Positions 1-7,271 of a stretch of DNA of 64,000 nucleotides are shown here, in pieces. The notes under the pieces are model-generated. The model worked only from the letters and a program-made list of their open reading frames with translations, had not been told where the DNA came from and did no database searches. The stretch comes from Trichocoleus sp. FACHB-46 (GTDB lineage: Bacteria > Cyanobacteriota > Cyanobacteriia > FACHB-46). The stretch lies in the NCBI RefSeq assembly GCF_014695385.1, contig NZ_JACJOD010000041.1:183589-247588 (forward strand), given 5' to 3'. Position numbers and translations under genes: made by a program. Positions within the stretch are counted from its first letter, which is position 1; each line of letters opens with the position of its first letter.

Positions 1-1
1 T

Positions 2-247
2 TTGCCTGATACAGGAGTCGGCTCAGCAGTTACGCAACCTCGATTTCACCTTAGTCAGCAAGTCTACTTTGTGGGTGGGCAAGGAACGGTGAAATATTGC
101 CAACCTTATGCCCAGACTTGGGCCTACTTAGTAGAGATGGAACTTGGCCCCGAACCAGAGATGGGTCGGATTGGCAGCGAAGCAACGATTTTGCTGAATG
201 AGGCAGAAATTTATGCTTCGGTGGATCTGTGTCTGGTCGTAAGTTAG
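2..247 (+). CDS. Hypothetical protein, possibly 5'-truncated by the window edge
   Basis: A short open frame runs from the first bases of the window to a TAG at 247, giving 81 residues from a TTG that may be an internal codon of a longer gene. The middle of the protein (HLSQQVYFVGGQGTVKYC, then an acidic GPEPEMGR segment) is soluble and looks like a small conserved cyanobacterial protein of unknown function. No signal peptide or membrane segment is visible. The true start may lie outside the window. No function is assigned. Confidence 0.55.
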   Translation: MPDTGVGSAVTQPRFHLSQQVYFVGGQGTVKYCQPYAQTWAYLVEMELGPEPEMGRIGSEATILLNEAEIYASVDLCLVVS

Positions 248-351
248 ATTATGCCTCCTTTCGTCTCTCTGTCGTGGTGTAGATACATGCACCGAAGACA
301 ATGGCCTAGAGTGAGGTCGAACAGTTCGAATTTTTTAAAGCAGCACTTAAT

Positions 352-1089
352 ATGCCAGATCTCGGAGAACAAGCCATCAGTAAGGTGGCAGAAGTAGGAA
401 TTTCTAGCCAGCTTGATGAAGTAGAAGAGATTAATGTTGATATCCGCACTGACCCCCTGAAGATGATGCAGGGGCAGGTGGATTCAGTGGCGATCGACGG
501 CAAAGGGATGGTAATGCAGGAAGATCTGCGCATGGAAGAAATGCAGATCACCACTGGTAGCATTTCTATCAATCCTTTGAGTGCTGCTTTTGGCAAAATT
601 GAATTACAGCGACCGACGGAAGCAGATGTTCATGTCGTTCTCACCGCAGAAGACATGAACCGCGCTTTTAACTCAGACTTTATTCGAGAGAAACTGCAAA
701 ACTTGCCCGTGACCATTGATGGTCAGCAAACGACCGTAAATGCTGAGCAAGTAGGATTTTGCATGCCGAGTGCTGGTAAATTTGCCATCAGTGCCAACGT
801 GAAAGTAGCAAGCTCTGGTGAGAGCAAGCAAGTTGCTTTTACGGCCACTCCTAAGGTTGCGGATGGAGGCCAACGAATTGCTCTAGAAGATGTGGAGTAC
901 TCGGAAGGGGAAGGTTTATCTCCAGAACTCACCACTGCCTTGTTAGAGCAAGCAACCTCTTTATTAGATTTACGCAATTTTGCGTTAGAAGGCATGTCCC
1001 TGCGGTTAAAGCAGCTGAATGTGCAAGAGGGCCGCTTAACGCTAGAAGCCAATGCTCTTGTAGAGCAGTTTCCCTCCGGAGAGAGTTAA
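352..1089 (+). CDS. DUF2993 (LmeA-type) lipid-binding-like protein
   Basis: A 245-residue protein beginning MPDLGEQAISKV. The layout matches cyanobacterial DUF2993 proteins: a segment on divalent 'DVRTDPLKMMQGQVDSV'-like sequence near residues 28-46, then alternating beta strands, and a C-terminal helix followed by 'LTLEANAL'. DUF2993 is related to mycobacterial LmeA, which binds phosphatidylinositol, but the cyanobacterial role is unknown. No clear signal peptide is present from this start. A hairpin terminator follows 14 bases after the stop, so the gene is probably monocistronic. The family call is good; the function is unknown. Confidence 0.8.
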   Translation: MPDLGEQAISKVAEVGISSQLDEVEEINVDIRTDPLKMMQGQVDSVAIDGKGMVMQEDLRMEEMQITTGSISINPLSAAFGKIELQRPTEADVHVVLTAEDMNRAFNSDFIREKLQNLPVTIDGQQTTVNAEQVGFCMPSAGKFAISANVKVASSGESKQVAFTATPKVADGGQRIALEDVEYSEGEGLSPELTTALLEQATSLLDLRNFALEGMSLRLKQLNVQEGRLTLEANALVEQFPSGES

Positions 1090-1102
1090 ATAACCGAACT
1101 TG

Positions 1103-1155
1103 GCTAAACATCGCATCGTCTTCATTTTGGAGTCATGGGATGTTTAGCTGTTTTT
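1103..1155 (+). terminator. Rho-independent terminator after the DUF2993 gene
   Basis: A perfect 10-bp inverted repeat, GCTAAACATC at 1103-1112 with GATGTTTAGC at 1139-1148, is followed by TG and five T residues (1151-1155). The loop is 26 bases. It lies 14 bases after the stop of the gene at 352-1089. Confidence 0.75.
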
Positions 1156-1231
1156 ACTAGTTGGATCATGTCTAAATTGTAAAAACAGTAAGATTTGAGT
1201 TATTAGTAGTTGAAACCTAAGGAGACCAATT

Positions 1232-1756
1232 ATGGTTCAGACCCCCAATATTCCACCTATTATTGAAAGCGAAGAAAGCGACTATCGTGATAATGGCATC
1301 GTCAGTACTGTGGCGATCGCGGGCCATCCTTTGCATCCATTAATCGTAACTTTTCCGATCGCAGTTTTGGTTTTAGCCGCAGGCACAGATTTCGCCTACT
1401 GGCTGACCCAGGATGCTTTTTGGGCTAGAGCTTCTTTTTGGTTATTAGCCGTTGGTTTGGTCTCAGGTGTGGTAGCTGCAATCACCGGGATGCTGGACTT
1501 CCTGAAGATCGAGCGCGTTCGCAAGCGCACAGCAGGTTGGGCGCATATGTCTTTGAATGTGGCAGTGCTGTTACTCTCGATCGCTAACTTTGCATTGCGC
1601 TGGGGCAATACCACAGGTGCAATTTTACCAACGGGGATCATTATTTCAACGATTGTCGCAACGCTCTTAGGTCTTTCTGGTTGGTATGGAGCTGAACTCG
1701 TTTACCGCCATAAAATTGCTGTCATTGGTTATACTGATAGACAAAGCAGCACTTAG
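1232..1756 (+). CDS. DUF2231 family membrane protein
   Basis: A 174-residue integral membrane protein. After a soluble N-terminus of about 30 residues comes the DUF2231 signature GHPLHPLIVTFPIAV, followed by four hydrophobic segments near residues 35-60, 68-90, 105-125 and 132-152. DUF2231 proteins are common, poorly characterised membrane proteins, sometimes linked to redox or haem functions. Its ATG follows a good ribosome site (AAGGAG at 1219-1224). A strong terminator follows. The family is confident; the role is unknown. Confidence 0.85.
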   Translation: MVQTPNIPPIIESEESDYRDNGIVSTVAIAGHPLHPLIVTFPIAVLVLAAGTDFAYWLTQDAFWARASFWLLAVGLVSGVVAAITGMLDFLKIERVRKRTAGWAHMSLNVAVLLLSIANFALRWGNTTGAILPTGIIISTIVATLLGLSGWYGAELVYRHKIAVIGYTDRQSST

Positions 1757-1816
1757 AATTGATTGAAGCTTTTTAAGCAGCTTAAAGTTTTCGTGGTAGG
1801 TAATATCGTAAGACGA

Positions 1817-1844
1817 GGGATAGGTTTTTACCTGTCCCTTTTTT
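1817..1844 (+). terminator. Rho-independent terminator after the DUF2231 gene
   Basis: A 9-bp stem (GGGATAGGT at 1817-1825, ACCTGTCCC at 1830-1838, one G-U pair) with a TTTT loop is followed by six T residues (1839-1844). Confidence 0.85.
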
Positions 1845-2151
1845 GTGTTTTCTAATCATGTTTTACGTGGCTTTTCAGGTTATCTTTAAATGTTTTGCAA
1901 AGGAAATTTGAGATAAGCCTTCTATTTCCAATGATTTGAAAGTCTCTGCTTTAAGACTGAAAATCAAATTTCGGGATCTTATTATGATTGGGTGTATTAA
2001 ATAATTTAGAAGCTAGTTGGCGTTTTGCTTGATTAATTCTTGTGGTTTCAGTAAACTACATGGCACTTGTATAAGTATTTCTCTCTACTAGCCGCCAGTT
2101 CTTTAAACTCAACTCTCTTTAAAAATAAATCCATTTTTTACCAAGGATCAC
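1845..2151. other. AT-rich intergenic region, nothing recognised
   Basis: About 300 bases of AT-rich sequence lie between the terminator and the histidine kinase gene. It presumably contains the kinase promoter. No convincing open frame, RNA or repeat was seen. Confidence 0.5.
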
Positions 2152-3492
2152 ATGAATGCCAAGTGCAACGAGAGCATGTTGGCTCAGCGACTTGAAGTAG
2201 TAACCCAACACGCTGAGAAACTAGTTGATAAGGCTCAGAACCTACTCGAGCAGCATCCAGAGATCCTGATCGAGTGTTTAACAGAACTCCAACTGGCTCT
2301 AGAAGAACTGCGCGTGGCCGAGGAGGAGTTGTGCCAGCAAAATGAAGAACTTCAGATAGCTCGGGCAGTCATAGAAATTGAGCGACAACGCTATCTAGAC
2401 CTGTTTGAGTCTGCGCCCGATGGCTACTTGGTGACTGATCTCTATGGAGTTGTGCAAGAAGCCAATCAAGCCGCAGCTCGCCTACTCAATATTGACCCGA
2501 TGTATCTGGTTGGTAAGCCGATTGCAAGTTTTGTCCCAGAAGAGGCTCGGCGTGGGTTTCGCTCTGTGGTTAATCAGCTACCCCAAATTAGCCGGGTGCA
2601 GGAGTGGGAAGTACAGCTGCAGGGCTGGAGGGGCGATCGCTTTGATGCAGCCTTGACCGTGGAAGCAGCTCGTTGCCCCTCTGATGGCAAAGCGATCGCC
2701 CTACGGTGGCTGGTGCGGGACATTACCAGCCGCAAGCAAGCTGAAGCAAAAATTCAGCAGTTACAAATGCAAAATCTCCACCTCGTCGAGGCTGATCGCC
2801 TAAAATCGCAGTTTATGGCGACGATGTCTCACGAACTCCGCACTCCGATGAATGCGATTCTGGGGTTTTCCGATTTGCTCTTGCGTCAGTTTGACCCAGG
2901 GCAACAGGGACAGCAACGAGCCATGCTGGAGTGCATTTTTAGAAATGGCAAACATCTGTTGGGCATGATTGAGGAAATCTTGGACTTCTCCAAGCTTGAA
3001 GAAAACCATTTAAAACTCAAGCTAGAAGTCCTAGATTTAGCTCAACTGGTACAGGCTACCGCAGCAGAAATGTCTGCTCTAGCTGAGGAAAAGCATCTGA
3101 AGTTCAAACTGCATGTGGCCCAACCCAATATTGCGATCGTCAACGACTCAGGCCGACTGCGGCAGATTTTAATCAATTTGGTTTCCAACGCAATTAAGTT
3201 CACTGACAGTGGCAGTGTCTATTTAGAAGTGCACGAGTTGTCGAGAGAGCGAATCGTGATTACCGTCAGTGATACGGGCATGGGCATTGATCCCGTCAAC
3301 CAGGCGCATATTTTTGAAGCTTTTCGCCAATTAGATCAGTCGATCGCTCGACGACATAACGGCACAGGTTTGGGCCTCTCGATCACCAATGCTCTAGTGC
3401 AACTAATGCAAGGCAAAATTACAGTCGAGAGTCAGCTCGGGCGAGGCTCAACCTTTCGCGTAGAACTGCCGCGCCGCCTCAGCCTAGGCTAA
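2152..3492 (+). CDS. PAS-domain sensor histidine kinase
   Basis: A 446-residue soluble kinase. Residues 1-80 form a charged coiled coil rich in LEEL/EEEL heptads. A PAS domain follows (about 82-200, starting YLDLFESAPDGYLVTD). The HisKA domain has the phosphoacceptor in MSHELRTP (His227), and the HATPase domain has the N box around NLVSNAIKF, a DTGMGI G1 box and a GTGLGLS G2 box. No membrane segment is present, so it senses cytoplasmic signals or partner proteins. It is 72 bases upstream of the CheB gene on the same strand, which suggests a role in the same chemosensory-like pathway. No receiver domain is fused. Confidence 0.9.
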   Translation: MNAKCNESMLAQRLEVVTQHAEKLVDKAQNLLEQHPEILIECLTELQLALEELRVAEEELCQQNEELQIARAVIEIERQRYLDLFESAPDGYLVTDLYGVVQEANQAAARLLNIDPMYLVGKPIASFVPEEARRGFRSVVNQLPQISRVQEWEVQLQGWRGDRFDAALTVEAARCPSDGKAIALRWLVRDITSRKQAEAKIQQLQMQNLHLVEADRLKSQFMATMSHELRTPMNAILGFSDLLLRQFDPGQQGQQRAMLECIFRNGKHLLGMIEEILDFSKLEENHLKLKLEVLDLAQLVQATAAEMSALAEEKHLKFKLHVAQPNIAIVNDSGRLRQILINLVSNAIKFTDSGSVYLEVHELSRERIVITVSDTGMGIDPVNQAHIFEAFRQLDQSIARRHNGTGLGLSITNALVQLMQGKITVESQLGRGSTFRVELPRRLSLG

Positions 3493-3564
3493 AGCTGCCT
3501 GTAGGGGGACGAGCTTCTAGATATATTTTGATACTTTCGAAGTACCCCCTCATTTCAACTTACT

Positions 3565-4620
3565 TTGACTCAGGCTGCTAACCACAATGCTGATAGTAGT
3601 AAAGATCTAGCTATACCGTTTGCGATTGTGATCGGTGCCTCGGCGGGTGGGGTGGAAGCGCTTGTGCGACTGGTCAAAAAACTACCTGCAAATCTCTCAG
3701 CGGCAGTTTTTATAGTGGTGCACTTCCCGCCTTACGGTAAGAGTGTTTTACCTCAAATTCTCAACCGTTCTGGATCTTTGCGGGCTAAACATGCCGAAGA
3801 TGGAGATGGCATTTTGCCAGGGCACATCTACGTTGCGCCCCCAGGCTACCATTTGCTACTCAGGCAAAATTCTATGTTTCTGAGTCATGGCCCCCGTGAG
3901 AACGGCCACCGACCTGCCATTGATCTGTTATTTCGCTCAGCCGCTAAAGCTTACCAATCGCGTGCCATTGGCGTAGTGCTATCCGGAGCTTTGGACGATG
4001 GCACCGTAGGTTTGGAGCTGATTAAATCCAAAGGTGGCATTGCGATCGCTCAAGACCCAAATGAAGCCGTATTCGATAGCATGCCTCGTAGTGCGATCGC
4101 GAATGTAGAGATAGATTATGTGTTGCCTGCTACCGATATCGCCTCCATTTTAACTAAGTTAGTGTCTAGCCCTCTGACAGAGAAACCTATGCCCCCCGAT
4201 GAAACTCAGATCGAACAAGAAGCGGAGGTGGTTGCCGCAGATAAAGCTGCTTCAGAGCAGGGTGAGAATGCTAACAGAGCTTCAGCTGTCACTTGCCCGG
4301 AGTGTGGAGGTGTGCTTTGGGAAATCCGCAACGATAATTTGGTGCGCTTCCGCTGCCACGTGGGGCATGCTTACTCCCTGGATAGCTTAATCTCAGAGCA
4401 AGCCGATATGGTAGAACAAGCTCTCTGGGCCGCAGTTCGAGCCTTAGAAGAAAAAGCAGCCTTGGCGCGGCGGATGTCCTCTCATGCTCGCCAACAAAAT
4501 TATGCTCACACCGAAAATCAGTTTCAGGAGCGGGCCCATGAGGCTGAGAAAAGCGCTAATTTATTGCGTCAAATTTTATTTCAAAGCTCCAGAAATTCAG
4601 AAGCCAACCAAGCCAGCTAA
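3565..4620 (+). CDS. CheB-type protein-glutamate methylesterase with C-terminal Cys/His extension
   Basis: The 351-residue protein starts at TTG. Residues 18-195 are a CheB methylesterase domain with the expected triad: Ser26 in GASAGG, His53 in VVHFP, and Asp145 in the GALDDG loop. The usual N-terminal receiver domain of CheB is missing. The C-terminal third has a Cys/His cluster (Cys244 and Cys247 in CPECGG, then RCHVGH), likely metal-binding, followed by a helical tail (ALWAAVRALEEKAALARR). This architecture is typical of cyanobacterial and other CheB relatives that work with CheR-PAS proteins, as found at 5412-7271. No methyl-accepting receptor is encoded in the window, so the substrate is unknown. 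Confidence 0.88.
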   Translation: MTQAANHNADSSKDLAIPFAIVIGASAGGVEALVRLVKKLPANLSAAVFIVVHFPPYGKSVLPQILNRSGSLRAKHAEDGDGILPGHIYVAPPGYHLLLRQNSMFLSHGPRENGHRPAIDLLFRSAAKAYQSRAIGVVLSGALDDGTVGLELIKSKGGIAIAQDPNEAVFDSMPRSAIANVEIDYVLPATDIASILTKLVSSPLTEKPMPPDETQIEQEAEVVAADKAASEQGENANRASAVTCPECGGVLWEIRNDNLVRFRCHVGHAYSLDSLISEQADMVEQALWAAVRALEEKAALARRMSSHARQQNYAHTENQFQERAHEAEKSANLLRQILFQSSRNSEANQAS

Positions 4621-4654
4621 ACGATAACCCGCTAGCTCGGCCCTCTTTCCTGCT

Positions 4655-5236
4655 TCATCCCTCCTGCTTTATCCTGCCTCTTTCCCTAATTCCCCCTCCT
4701 GCTTCCTGGCCATACAAACTCAGCGTCTGCTGCATCTCTCCCCAGATCTGCTCCTGCTCTTGCATGGCTTGTCGCACCTTTTCTTCTGCTTGGTAGGCTG
4801 TTTCCGCTGCATGTCTAGCTGCTTCTGCTGCTTCGCGTGCCACTTCGGCAGCTTGCCTCGCCTGTTCAGATGTTTTTCGTAAAGCTTCGGTCATTTGCCT
4901 TAGCTCTTCAGCCGTCTGCCGCAGTTCTTCATTAGTTTTCCGAGCCAGTTCCGCTTCTTGGCGTAAGGCTTCTCGGGCTTGCCTAACCACCTCTGCTTGA
5001 TTGCGCCACTCTTCTACAGTTAATCGGTTGGTCTCATTCGCTTCGCGCTGTTCTTCTTGAGACTGCCGCAGTTCTTCATTAATCTGTCGCTGGTCTTCGG
5101 CAGTGTCTTGCGGGCCAGTTTGGGCTCGCCATCCCTGCTCTTTGCCAGCGGGCCATCCTGCTGCCAAGGAGTCTGCGCTGGTTGGCTCTTGTTGCATTGC
5201 GATCGCTGCTCCTCGCTGGGTGAGATCTCGCTCCAC
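4655..5236 (-). CDS. Coiled-coil protein of unknown function between CheB and CheR genes
   Basis: An open frame of 193 residues on the minus strand. Residues 45-165 are almost entirely Glu, Gln, Arg and Ala in heptads (for example TNEELRQTAEELRQMTEALR), predicting a long continuous coiled coil. The start could be the ATG at 5236 or the one 13 codons later (MQQEP). There is no signal peptide, membrane span or catalytic motif. It lies on the opposite strand between CheB and CheR, and its NEELRQ heptads resemble the NEELQ heptads in the CheR protein. This may be a scaffold or coil partner, but low-complexity coils can arise by convergence. Function not assigned. Confidence 0.6.
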   Translation of the reverse strand: MERDLTQRGAAIAMQQEPTSADSLAAGWPAGKEQGWRAQTGPQDTAEDQRQINEELRQSQEEQREANETNRLTVEEWRNQAEVVRQAREALRQEAELARKTNEELRQTAEELRQMTEALRKTSEQARQAAEVAREAAEAARHAAETAYQAEEKVRQAMQEQEQIWGEMQQTLSLYGQEAGGGIRERGRIKQEG

Positions 5237-5411
5237 TGCCTGAGTTGCTTAGCAGGACTTCGGCACTATCTGTCAAAATTAGAAGCAGTAGGCTAAGCAG
5301 TAACGGTTAACTTGCAGACTTCGGTCTTACTTCCTTTATGATGCTGTGAACCATGCCAACTCAAAAAATTTGCCTTCAACAGCATCTTTCTTCGTGCTTC
5401 CATCTTAAGCC

Positions 5412-7271
5412 ATGAACTATTCCAGCGAAAACTCAGAGTTTGAAGCGTTACTACAGTACATAAAGCAGAGCCGAGGCTTCGACTTTACAGGCTATAAACG
5501 CTCCAGCTTAATGCGCCGAGTAAGTAAGCGGATGCAAACGGTGGGCATTGAGAAGTACGACGATTATCTGGATTATTTAGAAGTCCATCCAGATGAGTTT
5601 AATTCGCTTTTTAATACGCTGTTGATCAACGTCACCTCATTCTTTCGCGATCGCCCGACTTGGGACTATATCGGCAGCACCATTATCCCTCGCATCCTGG
5701 CTGACAAAAAATCTGGCGACCCGATTCGGATTTGGAGCGCTGCTTGTGCTTCAGGTCAAGAAGCTTATACGATCGCGATCGTCATTGCCCAACTGATTGG
5801 GATAGAGCAATTTCGGGAGCGGGTAAAGATTTACGCCACCGATGTCGATGAGGAAGCGCTGAGCCAAGCTCGCCAAGCAATTTATCCAAAACGAGATTTG
5901 GAGGGCTTATCTCCAGAAGAGATCGAGCTGTTTTTTGAGCCCGTGGGCAACTTTTACGGTTTTCGGAAAGAATTACGGCGATCGGTCATTTTTGGCCGCC
6001 ACGATTTAACCCAGGACGCTCCCATTTCTCGGGTTGATTTACTCATCTGCCGCAACGCCTTGATGTATTTTAATGCCGACACGCAGGCTCGAATTATTAC
6101 TCGCTTTCACTTCGCCCTCCGAGATCACGCATTTTTGTGTTTGGGCAAAGCAGAAATGCTCCTTACCTATGCCAATACCTTCGCTCCAGTCGAACTGAAA
6201 CGCCGGATCTTTACAAAAGTACCCAGATTAAATTCACGCGATCAGCTCCTGCCCATGAAAACAGGAAATAGTAGTACGAGTAGTGAGCCTGACAATAGCT
6301 ATCACATTCAAAACGTCGCTTTCGATCGCGGTCCCCTAGCTTCTTTAGTCGTGAATGCTGAAGGTTTATTAACCTTGGTGAATGAACAAGCGCGGGTGCT
6401 ATTTAACCTCACAACTCGTGATATTGGTCGGCCTTTACAAGACCTAGAAGTCTCTTACCGTCCCCTTGAGTTACGCTCTTGTATCAACCAAGTGTATAGT
6501 GAGCGTCGCCCCTTCAGCTTCAGAGACGTAGAATGGTTGGCTGCTCAAGGAGAAAAGGTATTTCTAGATGTCCGAATAGAACCCCTGCTAGATCAAGAAA
6601 CCTACATCTTGGGCGTTAGCATTACCTTCACAGATGTCTCCCGCTACAAACGACTGCAAGGGGAGCTAGAGCATTCCAACCAAGAGTTAGAGACGGCCTA
6701 TGAAGAGCTGCAATGTGCTAATGAAGAGCTAGAAACGACGAACGAGGAATTGCAATCCAGCAACGAAGAATTGGAAACGACGAACGAGGAATTGCAAGCC
6801 ACCAACGAAGAGTTGGAGACCATGAATGAAGAGTTGCAAGCCACCAACGAAGAACTCTATACCGTCAATGACGAACTGCACCGCCGCGGCGATGAGCTGA
6901 ATCAAGCAAATGCTTTTTTAGAATCTATTTTGAGCAGCTTGAAGGGCGGTGTGGTAGTGGTAGACCGAGACTTACATATTCAAATTTGGAACTATAGATC
7001 TGAGGACTTGTGGGGGTTACGCACTGGAGAAGCCTTGGGCCAAAACTTTTTGAATCTAGATATTGGTCTGCCTGTGGAGCAATTGAGACAATCAATGCGG
7101 GCTTGTCTCACAGCTGACACGACTAGCGCTACTGAAATCACGCTGGATGCCATCAATCGTCGTGGCAGACAGATTAAATGTCAGGTGAGCTGCGCCCCTT
7201 TATTGGGTATCACGAGCGAAGTTCAAGGCGTGATTTTGCTAATGGAAGACCGCAGCGAAGGAGAGTTGTAA
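5412..7271 (+). CDS. CheR-type methyltransferase with PAS domains and long coiled coil
   Basis: A 619-residue protein. Residues 1-270 are a CheR S-adenosylmethionine-dependent methyltransferase: a helical N-domain, then IRIWSAACASGQEAYTIAI (SAM-binding loop), YATDVDEEAL, and the LLICRNALMYF motif near 213-223. A PAS-like segment (about 300-415) is followed by a coiled coil of repeated NEELETTNEELQ heptads (415-495) and a second PAS (about 497-615). With the separate CheB at 3565 it forms the split version of the CheB-CheR-PAS sensor systems widespread in cyanobacteria. No receptor is nearby, so it may methylate something else. Its 3' end overlaps the convergent kinase gene by 49 bases. Confidence 0.9.
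   Translation: MNYSSENSEFEALLQYIKQSRGFDFTGYKRSSLMRRVSKRMQTVGIEKYDDYLDYLEVHPDEFNSLFNTLLINVTSFFRDRPTWDYIGSTIIPRILADKKSGDPIRIWSAACASGQEAYTIAIVIAQLIGIEQFRERVKIYATDVDEEALSQARQAIYPKRDLEGLSPEEIELFFEPVGNFYGFRKELRRSVIFGRHDLTQDAPISRVDLLICRNALMYFNADTQARIITRFHFALRDHAFLCLGKAEMLLTYANTFAPVELKRRIFTKVPRLNSRDQLLPMKTGNSSTSSEPDNSYHIQNVAFDRGPLASLVVNAEGLLTLVNEQARVLFNLTTRDIGRPLQDLEVSYRPLELRSCINQVYSERRPFSFRDVEWLAAQGEKVFLDVRIEPLLDQETYILGVSITFTDVSRYKRLQGELEHSNQELETAYEELQCANEELETTNEELQSSNEELETTNEELQATNEELETMNEELQATNEELYTVNDELHRRGDELNQANAFLESILSSLKGGVVVVDRDLHIQIWNYRSEDLWGLRTGEALGQNFLNLDIGLPVEQLRQSMRACLTADTTSATEITLDAINRRGRQIKCQVSCAPLLGITSEVQGVILLMEDRSEGEL
6720..6845 (+). repeat. Three 42-bp tandem repeats encoding coiled-coil heptads
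   Basis: Three near-identical 42-base units (6720-6761, 6762-6803, 6804-6845) plus a partial fourth lie inside the CheR gene. Each encodes two heptads of the pattern NEELE-T/S-x. The unit is a multiple of three, so copy-number changes keep the frame. Confidence 0.85.

Noticed and set aside
6720..6845. Tandem repeats considered as CRISPR-like or a mobile element
   Set aside because: Units are directly adjacent without spacers, in frame and encode heptads of the CheR coiled coil.
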